Assembly: GCA_015039465.1 (NCBI GenBank) | Contig: MU129982.1 | Coordinates: forward strand, 19,742-57,302 | Direction: 5' to 3' | DNA from: Phlegmacium glaucopus | Taxonomy: Eukaryota; Basidiomycota; Agaricomycetes; Agaricales; Cortinariaceae | DNA length: 37,561 nt | Part shown: one piece after another, positions 9,865-20,289 of the stretch | How positions within the stretch are numbered: position 1 is the stretch's first letter | Layout of the letters: each line of letters begins with the position of its first letter | Notes under the pieces: model-generated | Told to the model about the DNA's origin: nothing | Databases searched by the model: none | Seen by the model: only the letters and a program-made list of their open reading frames with translations | Program-made: the position numbers and the translations under genes

Positions 9865-11707
9865 TCAGTGACTCTCCAACTTCACTCTGTATTTATCTGC
9901 GGGACGACGAACAGCTTGACCTTTCTTGTCACGGTAAAAAAGAACTTCACCTGGTAAAAAAATCCCATGAAAGATCAGTGCGTGCGTTCTCATGGGGGGT
10001 AGAACTTTGCTTTTACCCTCGTTTTCCACGAATTGACATCTGTTGTAACTATCCCACAACGCTTTGAATACAGATTGATCAGAATACGCGTAGTGGTCGC
10101 CAATGAATGCTTTCAAATGCTGGGTAGCTTCAGGGCCGTGATCTACGGGGTCACACACACACATGAGTCAGGATCCCCGCGCGGAGGGACACAAGGGTCA
10201 ATAGAAAACTTCTTACAGAAAGGCATCTTCGGGAAGAACTGTAAAAAAAATTGAGATGGTGGATCCTTATGAACAAGCTCAGGCTTCTGGCGGAAGGAAA
10301 TACTCACATGATGGATAACATGATAATGTGCGACATCGTGGAGGAAGAAACGGCCTTGCCACCCAAGGAAGTCCCTGTCGATAGTTGCAGCCGCTCCGCG
10401 CTGGAAGTTCCATTCCTTGCAACGGTAATGGGGCAATGATGGATCGGTGTGGTGGAGATAAGTGATCATAATGACTGTATGTAGTAGAGCGTGAATCAGG
10501 ACTATCCATGTTGAGAAATTTAACATGCTTACACCAGTGGCTAACCTCGAGCCAAGGGAAGGCGTAATACTTGATAACGTTTGCGACTCCATACGCGGAA
10601 GAGGCGTAGGTGACTCCCCAAACCATGGCAGCAATACCAATATTGGACATGATGACCGCGTTACGCTGAGCTTTTGTGAAAAGGATGGAGTTGGCTAAAT
10701 TTTGCCTCAGTTTTAATAATGAGAGTACCGATCTCGAAAATACTTACGGTCAAAATGGTTAGTCCACTTCGGGTAAGTTTTTTGACCCGAAACATTAAAG
10801 ACTGTTGATGAACGCCGTCAATTTTTGGGACCAATAATTAAGTCTGACGCTCACGAAGATAAGATGGGAAAGCCAGGACTTGTTGACGTATTAGCATGAT
10901 GAGAGTATAGACAGGAGTGTCTCCAAAAATCTCGTCCCAGTCAATTTCATTATTGAGCTTGTCTGGGATGTTAAGGTCTGCGCGAGTCTTGGGTACATAT
11001 ACTTCATCACGTTCCATGGAGGCATGATTAGAATGGTGACGATGGTGAGAAATTCTCCACGAGAAATAAGGAGTCCACAAAAACGTGTGCGTAACCTAAA
11101 AAAGCGAGCTCGGTCAGCTTCATAAGAAACTAGCAAATGGTCTTGCTACTTACAAAACCAAGAATATCGTTGACGATTTTATGCTCAGAGAAAGCACCAT
11201 GACCGCACTGAAATTGGAATCTCGATAAGAATAGACCCAGATTGAATTATTAGTCAATATTTTTACCTCATGACCGATCACCCATATTCCAGTAAAGATG
11301 AGACCCTGGAACCACCAGCTATTGGAAGCTTAATATATATTGTTGATTTTCGATAGAGAAAATTTAATACTTACTAAATACACCAAGCAACCCATCGAGA
11401 AACCTCTGCACCGATCGGAGTGAGAAGCTCCTTGGTGTCGGCCGCCTTAAAGTAGGGATCGATGAAGGTAGCCAGAGTCCAGACAATGACCGCCATAATA
11501 ACATCGCGACAAAAGTACAAGAGACCAAGCCTAGTATCTCTGACAAAGAACTCAGGAGGAATTGCAGCTCTGATCTCTTTTAAAGACCTTCAAGGGAGCA
11601 ATGGGTACTATCGAATGAAATTAATATTGAAAAACGACGTACCATCGCATGGGTGTATATGCAGGAAGTGCATCTTCGTTATATTTTTCGATGGTTGACG
11701 TGCCCAT
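9865..11707 (-). CDS. Delta-12-type fatty acid desaturase A (membrane-bound)
   Basis: Spliced from eleven exons on the minus strand, this gives an intact 413-residue protein. Exons, from 5', are 11643-11707, 11375-11587, 11267-11318, 11154-11207, 10855-11095, 10748-10801, 10533-10694, 10308-10474, 10217-10238, 10017-10142 and 9865-9950. Introns are 53-74 nt with GT-AG ends. It is a diiron membrane desaturase acting on acyl chains in the ER. The three histidine boxes are present: GHECGHGAFS (HECGH), [10 protein letters not shown] (HRHH core) and HVIHHFFP (HxxHH). Other family marks are [64 protein letters not shown] and the C-terminal [10 protein letters not shown]. The 58-nt intron 10475-10532 restores [15 protein letters not shown]; the alternative 31-nt intron there is not credible. 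Whether it makes delta-12 or another bond cannot be told from sequence. Desaturase B is its divergent neighbour. Confidence 0.92.
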
Positions 11708-12057
11708 GGTGGGTTGTAGAAGACAACAAGGGATGGGAGCTATGAGAGATTCACAGTCACCTACTGGACCCGGCCTTAGCTTTCGACCTTTTAAACTGGG
11801 GTATTTTTCTCAGATCAATCTGGTGTAACATCGGGACAGCCGCAACAACGATCTTGGCTTATGAACCTACCTCCTGAGGGTCTATGTGTCTTATGTACCC
11901 CGTTCTGCCGCACTGCGATATCTTACCCGTTTTCAATTTATTATCTCGCCACGAAGACAGCGCTGTTAAAACGTTATTATAACGATAATTTAAAGGATGC
12001 TTACGAGTACTCTTTTTATATCGCCAATAGGTTGGTTGTCTCATGAGAAATACATGT

Positions 12058-12191
12058 AATTGACAGGCTGTAGCGATCTCTAGGGATCTACTTCGAATTC
12101 CGAAAGAACCAGGTGTAACGGAATTGACAGGCTGTAGCGATCTCTAGGGATCTACTTCGAATTCCGAAAGAACCAGGTGTAACGGAATTGA
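12058..12191. repeat. Perfect 64-bp tandem duplication upstream of desaturase A
   Basis: The unit starting aattgacaggctgtagcg is present twice without a mismatch (12058-12121 and 12122-12185), followed by the first bases of a third copy. Each unit contains a near-palindrome, ttcgaattccgaa, and the word tctctaggga. It lies about 350 bp upstream of the desaturase A start codon, inside the divergent intergenic region. The exact identity implies a recent duplication. A regulatory effect is possible but unproven. Confidence 0.9.
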
Positions 12192-12276
12192 CCGTTCGCA
12201 TATCCATAGAAGATGTAGCCACAGCCCGTCGCTTGAAGATCAAATTGAGAAAGTTGTGAACTAGAACTTGCATGAG

Positions 12277-12471
12277 TAAACGGTAATTTTAGATTCCGGT
12301 TTTTACCGGTTTTGGGAGGTTTCGGGGTTTCAGAAACTTCGAGAACTAGGGGCATCACATCTCATCACGTTCGGCTTGAAAGCAGTCTGTTTTTCCGGTT
12401 TTTGAACTGTTTTTAGTGTTTTAAGCGGTTTCAATGGTTTACAAACACGTGGAATCTAAAATTACTGTTTA
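12277..12471. mobile_element. MITE-like element with 21-bp terminal inverted repeats
   Basis: The left end (12277-12297, taaacggtaattttagattcc) and the right end (12451-12471) are reverse complements over 21 bases with one mismatch. The 195-bp body holds degenerate runs of cggttttt and ggtttc and has no coding capacity. This is the layout of a miniature inverted-repeat transposable element. No target site duplication is obvious at the two ends, so the class is uncertain. Confidence 0.65.
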
Positions 12472-13645
12472 GTGATGTTGGGGTAGACCAAATTCCGTCT
12501 GAAAGCCGATGCGATCAACCAGGGTTCAATACAGGACCTAGTGAACAGTGAAGCAAATTATTTGACTTGTCAATATCGAGTGTAAGAGTTAGTAGTAGCC
12601 CCCTACATCTCGACACGATCGGGATTCGCTGTGACCATCGGTGATGGCGCGACGGCGGATTGATGGTGTCCGACGCCCGATATTTGTTTTTCAAACCTGA
12701 ACTCAGCTTCGATTTGGAGGTACTCTTTCCGTGGCCAAAATCCCCACCTTTTAGCGGTGGTCTGACTCGAGCAACAAACCCCTTTTGTGATGTGACATTT
12801 TGGCGGAGTGAAACGGGCAAATGTGACGTGACATGTTTTGCCCAACCTTGTGATGCGTGAACTCATTCAGAAAACCTGCTCTTTGTCAACTCTTTGTACG
12901 AAATAAACATACAAATGTTCAATCTGTTGAGAAGTAATGCAATATCTCTGTGGAAAGCAGAGCAGTGTTGGTGGAGAAATACAGAGTTCCAAAAATGATC
13001 CCAAGGTTTTGAAAATGATTTGTGCTAACCCGAACTTTATCCTGACCTCTAGGTTTGATGGCAGACAAGCGGAGTGTCGAAATTGCCATTGCCATTATGA
13101 GGCCGACAGAAACCGAGCGAGGAATCCAAATGGGAGGGCAGCGATCCGGACCTTCAGGATCAAGGATGACTCTGTCAGAAGTCGTCGTCAGAAGTTACGT
13201 GACCCCCCATTATACTAGAGCTGCTGGGCTGATACTCGATGTGCACAGCGGTCATTGAGGTATCGTCTCCTCTTGTGCTCGGGGCAGAGGAGTCCTGGGT
13301 GTACAGATCGCCACTTCTGATGAGATTGCAGACGAATGTAAGACGTAACCCATCCTTTCTCTAGGCATGGATTCCTGATTCTTACCTAGATCTCGAATCA
13401 TATCCGTAATTCCTGGAAGGTTATTTGTCGGAACCCGGTAGTAAGTAAAAGGTAAACGCAAGGCCTTATTGACCGCCCCCAGATGTGGGACTTCCTGGTA
13501 GTTATTTGTTTATTAGAATCTTAGGAAAAAACCTCTAACAGGACATTCAAATATTTAGGCTCGTTTTCAGAATGGTCATTCGTCGACCCCTCTTCTCCCC
13601 CCATCCTGCCAAAGTTGATTTACGCATTGCGCGCTTCACTTCGCC
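12472..13645. other. Upstream region of desaturase B, no recognised gene
   Basis: Short open frames such as 12515-12820 (minus), 12937-13218 and 13055-13258 (plus) show no domain or repeat I recognise. The last few hundred bases before 13646 are likely the promoter and 5' untranslated region of desaturase B. An additional short upstream exon of that gene cannot be excluded. Confidence 0.4.
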
Positions 13646-15279
13646 ATGTGTTTACTTTTCCTCGACAGTCTTGAATATATTGACCGGACTCGGACCCCGT
13701 TTAAACCTACGAAGGTGAGCATAGCTTTTGAGTACTGTTATCATTCCAGGGGGCTAAACTTCCTGTAGGTGACTATATCTGAAGTTCATTCTGTCGTCCC
13801 CAAGAGCCTTCATGAGAAAAATACTCTCAAAGCATTTGCATACGTGCTTCGTGACGTTCTGTGTGCGGTCGCTGTTTACAAACTTGGATGGATGATCGAC
13901 CCTTTCTCTGGCGCTTTGATCGAGAATTTCGGGCTTTCTGCAAACGCTGAAGCTGTTGTTAAGTGGTCTTCATGGGCACTCTATTGGAATTGTCAGGGTA
14001 TTATCCTTGCCGGATGGTGGTGCATGGCTCATGAAGCAGGTCATGGTACCCTTTCATCTTACGGTTGGGTCAACCATCTTATCGGATTTACAATGCATAC
14101 GGTAAGGACCCATTTTCCATCAAATTAACTGCCCCATATCCTGACGGCCTATTTAGTTTATTCTCGTGCCATACTACGCATGGAGATCGACTCACCATGC
14201 TCACCATAAGGCGACGATGTCCATTGAACGTGATGAAAACTTTGTGCCTCGAACCCGCACCGATTATGGTCTCCCTCCCAAATCTACAGCTAAATTCTCG
14301 GACTACCACGACGTTTTTGGAGAGACGCCCATCTATACTCTCCTTCGCATGATTTTGATGCAACTTCTTGGCTGGCAATATTATCTTCTTACAAATGTCA
14401 TGGGCTCACCAATGTATCCTTCAGGAACGAATGTGGGTAGCGCAAATATTCGAACAAGCCTCCAATATTGACCAGGGATATTTCAGCACTTCAAACCTTC
14501 ATCGCCGCTTTTCAAACCTCAGGAGAGGAACAGGATAATTGCTTCTAATGTGGGCCTCGCAGTCATGTCATCTATCCTGTACCTCTGGACACAGAAAGTT
14601 GGACTCGGATACTTCTTCAAACTTTATTTTGTTCCATATCTCGTAGGTCAACTAGATTGTTCTCACTTTATCGATGTTCTGACTTCAGCCGGTGGTAGTT
14701 GTCAAACCATTGGATCGTAATGCTGACCTACCTTCATCACTCCGACCCGACAATCGCTCATTACCGCAACAAGCAATGGTCATTCCTCCGTGGTGCTATT
14801 TCTACTGTCGACAGGCCTCTCTTGGGGTGGGCAGGCAGATTCTTCCTCCACAACGTCTCCCATGATCATGTTCGTACCAACTGTTCTCGCTTCTCGTGAT
14901 ATGATATTCACTTGTTCTAGGTCGCCCATCACTTGTTTCCTTCTATCCCATTTTGTCAGTGAATATTGAATCCTTTGCCTATAAGCTCATTTTTGGTTCC
15001 AGACAACCAACCGAAGGTTACTGAAGCTATCAAAAAGGTTCTCAAGGATGATTATAATTATGATTCCACTGTGAGAATACCTTTATACTTCAGTACTTGG
15101 TTCTGATCGACTTAAACTTAAATTCCTAGAACACCTTCCGAGCACTTTATCGTACCTTTACCCAATGCTGCTTTATTGAAGACGACGGAGACATAGTGTT
15201 TTACAAGGACAGGAATGGACAGGTGAGACGTGAGTTGGCGCCTGATGCATTGAAACACGAAACAAAGAAGGGTATATAA
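13646..15279 (+). CDS. Delta-12-type fatty acid desaturase B (membrane-bound)
   Basis: Eight exons (13646-13714, 13769-14101, 14157-14432, 14487-14642, 14699-14869, 14921-14954, 15003-15070 and 15130-15279) splice in frame to 418 residues. Introns are 48-59 nt. It is a diiron desaturase of the delta-12/omega-3 membrane family, expected in the ER. The histidine boxes are AHEAGHGTLS (HEAGH), STHHAHHKAT and HVAHHLFPSIP. Further family marks are VTISEVHSVVPK, DPFSGAL, FGETPIYTL, LLSNHWIVMLTYLHHSDP, STVDRPLLGWAGRFFLH and the terminal GDIVFYKDRNGQ. The first box has Ala where desaturase A has Cys. B and A differ throughout, so this is an old paralogous pair, not a recent duplication. The start (MCLLFLDSLEYIDR) is the first in-frame Met of the exon and is the least certain part. 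Confidence 0.9.
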
Positions 15280-16035
15280 TAAATTGTACGTGAACTCGAA
15301 ATGAATTCCAGTGACTTGTGAAGCGTTTGAGCAGGGCTTGAAGAATTAGATAATTATAATAAGCGCTTGTACTGGCACTATATTAAACCCAAAATTTTAA
15401 TATTACCAAGTATGTACCGTATTAATGATTTAAAAGTATGTGAAACAACAAACCCCAAACGACGATAATAAGTCATCGCAGGTAAGATTTGAAGCTTTTA
15501 AGTTGCATCTGCTTTATATGTAAAATATATGTAAAATGTGCGGTTAATTTTAATTTTGTTTTCATATAAAAATTAATGTGGGAATCTTCAAACCATGTTG
15601 CCAGGGGTTTACCATAAGATTTTACAATCCTTTGAGAGTAAGGAAGTGGCGCACAAATGCGCCGCTATCGGGATAAAGTATCCCAAACGAAAATCACAAC
15701 AGGCATGTGCTGGGTGGGTATTAGTCGTAGGCCAAAAGTTAGTATACAAAACATTATATCCTGCTGTATGCATGCCAGTTAACTGTAAGACTACGGACAC
15801 ATGAGGACTACGAGCCAAAAATTTCCAGCTCCGGTGAAACGAGTGATCCTGTCTGTGTGTCAAATTGTCAATGGCTTGAAATAACAATAGTGGTTGGTCT
15901 GGAAATAACAAGCCAAAACGAGAAGCCTATTTCCTCCGGCCCCAAAAAAGTAGAGGTTTGAATATACTTCCCGTGCCATGTTTCTCCTCTCTGTAAAATT
16001 CGGATGAAAGATAGGGTGAGTCCAGGTCTCAATAA
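15280..16035. other. Convergent intergenic region, A/T-rich
   Basis: This lies between the stop of desaturase B (plus) and the stop of the gasdermin-like gene (minus). Around 15360-15600 it is A/T-rich with repeated words such as atatgtaaaat, as expected for 3' untranslated sequence. The minus-strand frame 15609-15911 has no recognisable feature. Confidence 0.45.
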
Positions 16036-16985
16036 TCAGCCGTTGAACGCATACCCTCCAGTCTCATCCCCAACACCGCCCAGGCTCTCCTCCCCACCTT
16101 CCATCAAACCCCATGGAGGCTCCGCATCCGGTAGAGGATCCTCATCCTGCTCGCCTCTCATCCCAGTCGAAAGTGGGCCTTCCTTCAACGAAACGAGCCT
16201 AAAGAGTGGATAAAACATCCGCTTCCCATCTTTATTCACTTTGCTCTTAAAATTCCCCGCGCTGTTGCTGTACACCCATTTCGCATCTACATTCGCCCCA
16301 CCGACATTCGCTACAGGTGGCTCGGCACTGAGGGCTAGTGCGACAGTGGCACCTGCCTTGGAGGAGAGGAAGCGGGCGTAGGAGGAGGATTGGTGGACCT
16401 CTGAGACGAGGACGAGATTTTTGTTATTGTCAACAAGCTGTTGGAGTTCTTCGGAGTCGAGGAGGCGCCGGAGTATGCCTGGTGGGCTGATTGTGACGAG
16501 GATGTCGTTTTCCATTGCAAGGACTGCGCCTCGACCTGAGCTGAATTTGTATGATGCTTTGATGGCGCATTGGGTTAAGGCGGGGGTTTGTCTAGGTAGA
16601 GGAGAGAAGATTTCACGTTGTGATGAGGTTAATTTGAGGCAATGAGGATGATGATATCTTACGCTGAAATGCCAGCGTCCATATTGACCTCCTCCGCATT
16701 CCGCGAAGTGATCCACGTGGCTCCTTCCGTGGCCTCCCTACCGTGTTCTTTGGGTTTGGGGATGCCAAATTTTTCCGCCAGTCCGTTCTCGTAGATATTT
16801 CCTTCCTTGAGGAAAGTTCCCTGAGCCTTCTTTCTCCAGAATGCGAATCTGAACCCTTCCTTGGGACCTTGTGTTATGCAGCCGTAGTCTCCGGGTTCGA
16901 CGATGATTTCTGGGTCCCAGTTGGGGTATTTGTGACTGGAGCGAAAGATGAGGTCCACGAAAAGCCGCTCGCTGTTCGGCGCCAT
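16036..16985 (-). CDS. Gasdermin-like (RCD-1/HET-Q1-like) candidate protein
   Basis: Two exons (16663-16985 and 16036-16591), joined over a 71-nt GT-AG intron, give 292 residues. No signal peptide or classical membrane helix is visible; the protein looks rich in beta strands. The order of elements fits an N-terminal gasdermin domain. Residues 25-62 have alternating strands (EIIVEPGDYGCITQG, then RFAFWRKKAQGTFL). GRGAVLAMENDILVTI lies at 128-142, NLVLVSEVHQSSSYARFL at 166-183, a Gly/Ala-rich strand at 187-197, and MFYPLFRLVSL at 233-243. A tail of about 47 residues follows, with eleven acidic residues and one Arg. Fungal gasdermins have such a short C-terminal piece removed by a protease. Length suits the family (about 260-290). 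The assignment rests on pattern, not alignment. The fallback call is conserved fungal protein of unknown function. Nearby CHAT proteases strengthen the idea. Confidence 0.6.
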
Positions 16986-17523
16986 ATAATTGCGGTGTCT
17001 CGGGACTAGAAAAATGGCAGAAAGGTCTGAAAACGGAAGATATTCTGGGAAGATGTAGGTTCAAACCTGCTTTTATAGGGTGGCCCAGAAGAGAGCGGAA
17101 GACCCCTTGATCTAAAATGATACGCTTGAAAGTTTTTGCATCAAAACCGAATCTGTACCTAATGAACTTACGCGTTCACAAAGTATCAAAATAACTAGGG
17201 TGCATGTGTGTATGACCAGAAATATGTTTCCCGTGGGGTGGCAGAGTGTAAGTCCCTCGTAGCTTTGTGCCTCTGCTTGACACTCTAAATAAAACACGGG
17301 ATGAATACTGTGTAGGTCCGTACAGTCCTAAAACAGGTGTTTTGCAAACAGTTAATTTCACTATATTTTCCCGGCGGGAAGTGACAAGGACTGCAGTAGT
17401 ACTGCGGCGTGCATTGCTGGAACGCTAAGGGGACAGGAGTGATGTCAACAAAATCTTTCAACACTTCGAGTCAAAACGCAGTCAGCCAAGCATTGAAATT
17501 TGAACTTCCTAATAGTAAGCTAG
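16986..17523. other. Upstream region of the gasdermin-like gene
   Basis: This is probable promoter sequence for the minus-strand gene. A cttttatagg word lies at about 17070. Small minus-strand open frames at 17112-17361 lack motifs. No RNA gene or repeat was found. Confidence 0.35.
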
Positions 17524-18126
17524 ACCGGTGATCGTTCCCTCTATGAGGAACCTCAATAGAGGGACCGGTAAAACTGAGTTTAAAACAGGGGGTAGCGACT
17601 ATGATCTCCGACCTGTCAGGATTTCTTCGAAAGAATAACCATTTTGGGCGGATGCCTTTTGAAGTAGTTCCAAACACGGCACAATGAATGCCCAAAGCAG
17701 CAAAGGTGTTCGACTGCAATACATGCAATCTCGCGACTGCCCTTGCCCTCAACGACGTGTTGTGACTTGATTCCAGAGCTGTGGACGCCAGAAACATGTT
17801 TGAATGGGATGGATGTGGATGCGGATGTGGATGTGATTCAGGGTGGCAGGTGGAAAGATGGATTCAAGTTTGTTACACAATAGGGAGCACTTGTATACCA
17901 TTCTTATTTATCATTCCGAAAGACTAGGTACTGTCAGAGTAGACATAATATACAAATAAGTGGCTGGAGCACGTTGACGTGACGGACGCGTTATATTGGA
18001 CCTCAAGGCCTCAAAAGGCATCCGCCCAAAATGGTCATTCTTTCGAAGGATTCCGGAGATCATATCGATCTAGGCTCAACCTAATCCCCTCTCACTCGTG
18101 AGAGGGGCTTATAACAAGGTACCGGT
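17524..18126. mobile_element. Foldback or MITE-like element with inverted arms and hairpins
   Basis: Two inverted arms face each other. The left arm (about 17598-17662) and the reverse complement of the right arm (about 18010-18065) share gatctcc, then tcttcgaaagaa and accattttgggcggatgcc, with few differences. Outside them are hairpins. On the left tccctctat-gagg-aa-cctc-a-atagaggga spans 17536-17564. On the right cccctctcac-tc-gtgagagggg spans 18086-18107. The palindrome accggt marks both outer sides (17524 and 18121). The roughly 350-bp core has no coding capacity. The structure is seen directly; mobility is inferred. Confidence 0.6.
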
Positions 18127-18960
18127 TTCATCAGGGCAGTGTCAAGTTTTCAGTAATGAATTTATACTGTTGAATCAAGTGACTTTTGAGGGCTACTTAT
18201 TAGACATATTATCATCTATAACATATTACCTATCCAAAAACCAATTTTTCTCATTTTTAGAGGTTGCTGGAGTGAAAAGAAATGGGATGGAAAACATGGT
18301 CTCATTTCATGCTAATTTTGTAGCCCATCAAATGTTTGATCGCCTGAGTCACAGGTTGGTCACATCGGTCCGAGAAAGCGGCAGGCTCAAGCCCACCAGC
18401 ACTGCACATATCTTCCTTCACGTCTCCTATGCCTCCTGGTCGGAAGCCTCGAGATGAGATGGTTGTTCAAGCTATAGGTATTTTTGCGAAGGATGCGATG
18501 GTGTCACGGAATTATTACGTGCATTTTTTCGACGGCAGGGTGTGCTGAATGGGCTGGGAAGTTGTGGGGTTTTGGTTGAATTAAGCACGGGCTCAGAGGG
18601 GTGTCTGTCAGCTGCAGGAGTTGTCTCTGAGTCCTCTGAATGCTCATACTGTAGCATACTGTTGAGCTCGAGGATAATTTTTGGGTTTGTCACGCTGATA
18701 AGACCGGCAACTAAAAGTTTGTATTGAAATTTGATGAAGACTACAATTTGATATCTAATGAGTTGTGATGGTAGCACTGCCCTCCCATGTGACGGACTTT
18801 GTTACAAGACCGTCCACAAGTGGACGATCTTGGTACGAGACTACATATCGATCATAGTCGGAGAACACAAGGTTTCCTTGTTGACGCTGCCGGCTGGTCA
18901 CGAGTCTAATAGTAAGCCGGCATTTAGAAGTCCTCCAGGAGTTGAACCTGAACCCATTGC
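18127..18960. other. Intergenic, no recognised gene
   Basis: Open frames at 18098-18457 and 18758-19000 (plus) and 18472-18777 (minus) have no recognisable motif. The last bases run into the NF-X1 relic that begins near 18965. Confidence 0.4.
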
Positions 18961-18964
18961 CTCG

Positions 18965-19540
18965 ACAACCTTTCCTGTGGCAAGCACAAATTGCGAGTAA
19001 AGAAACGATAAAGGTGTTTGTCTACCTCTTCTCTGGGATTAGTTCAAGGAGGTCAGCTCAACTCTTATCCTACTTTCGGTCATGCATCGAGCTGATGAAA
19101 ATTTGACCGTTTCGACAACTTACAGACGATCTCCTATCCCTTGTGGGACGCGCATGGAACGCCATTATCCCTGTCCTCAACCACCACCTCCTTGAAATCA
19201 TCCTGTAACTCATGAATGCCACGACGACATCACCTCCTGTTGTACATGTGGCAAGAAAATCGACCCCGAAAGTCCATTGTTCTCTTGAAACTGAAAAGGG
19301 GTCTTGTGGGTATACCGTCTGTTTGAAGGTAAGTGTTTGAGAAAACTGCTCCTTGCATTTCCAGCTCGTTTTATTGTGGATTAATCGCTGACGATCGCTC
19401 CTCTTAGCTGTTCCATTAGACTTCTTGAAATGAGGATTCTATCACTGTGAACGGTCCCTGTCACTGTGATGATTGCGGACCCTGCACGGCACCTTGCGGT
19501 AAATATCGCAAGTCTGGGTATGGGTTTCATTGTTTCTAGG
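18965..19540 (+). pseudogene. Second NF-X1-type zinc-finger relic, opposite orientation
   Basis: This is a shorter copy of the relic at 3600-5338, but on the plus strand. It starts at LSCGKHKCE (about 18970), followed by a stretch matching the other copy (the atcgagctgatgaaa word near 19087). It continues through a block that reads HECHDDITSCCTCGKKIDP and ends with CHCDDCGPCTAPCGKYRKS near 19520. Stops interrupt between these blocks and no spliced frame can be built. Downstream sequence to 20030 stays alignable with 3300-3600 on the other strand. Both relics probably derive from one FAP1-like gene, not in this window, or from one relic that was later copied in inverted orientation. Confidence 0.65.
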
Positions 19541-20289
19541 AACAATTATGGTACTTGTACGTTGTCCCCCCTCAAGAAATTAATACCATAATTTCCCTTC
19601 ATGTTACATTTTGCCGAGCAGGAATGCATCAGTGTAACAATTTTACGGGCACTGAGTTACGTGACAGGATTCACTGTCTTTAAACGCTAACTTTCCGAAG
19701 GCTCTCTCATAACCGACATTGGTTTTGACTCTTTTTCGGCTTTCAACTACAGAGTTGTAAGGGCCATGGTTTCTAGGGGTCTCAAAAAATATAAAATCAA
19801 TGTAGAGTGTCAACTCGCGCATATGGCTCATCAACATGCTCCAACATGCTTTCTGGACTTAACGGCCGAGAATAAGGATATCTCGCTTACCTTGTGATCT
19901 TCACAACTTCATACAGGTAAGATGAGTCATAACGGCCCAGAGGCAGGTAAAAGATCCGCTGCCCTGATGACGGCGTGGTCCCAGTGTAGTAGCCCATAGT
20001 ATTTGTACATCCTGGGCCGGGATCTTTGTTCCATCGCAAGGATAGCCATTTGAGGAAGGAGGTCCAGGGAGATTAGAGTCAGAAGCAGACCGCGATTCAA
20101 GTAAGGATGTGGACCAACTTGAACTTGAACTACCGATTTTGTTACTTACATTTTATTTTTTGTAGATTGATGAGCCTCACGCTGCTAGTCAGACGAACAT
20201 GAGATATGAATTTGGTAGAATACTGTAAAAACGAGTAGTGAGAATATAAGACTGTAATTATAATAACAATGACGAAACAAAGAAAGATA

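Noticed and set aside
10502..10532. A 31-nt intron in desaturase A using GTAAGC at 10532 and the nearest AG
   Set aside because: It would be too short and would add residues missing from the family. The 58-nt intron to the next AG (10475) restores [15 protein letters not shown] exactly.
17471..17797. 108-codon minus-strand open frame
   Set aside because: It overlaps the left arm and hairpin of the foldback element, and its peptide has no family features.
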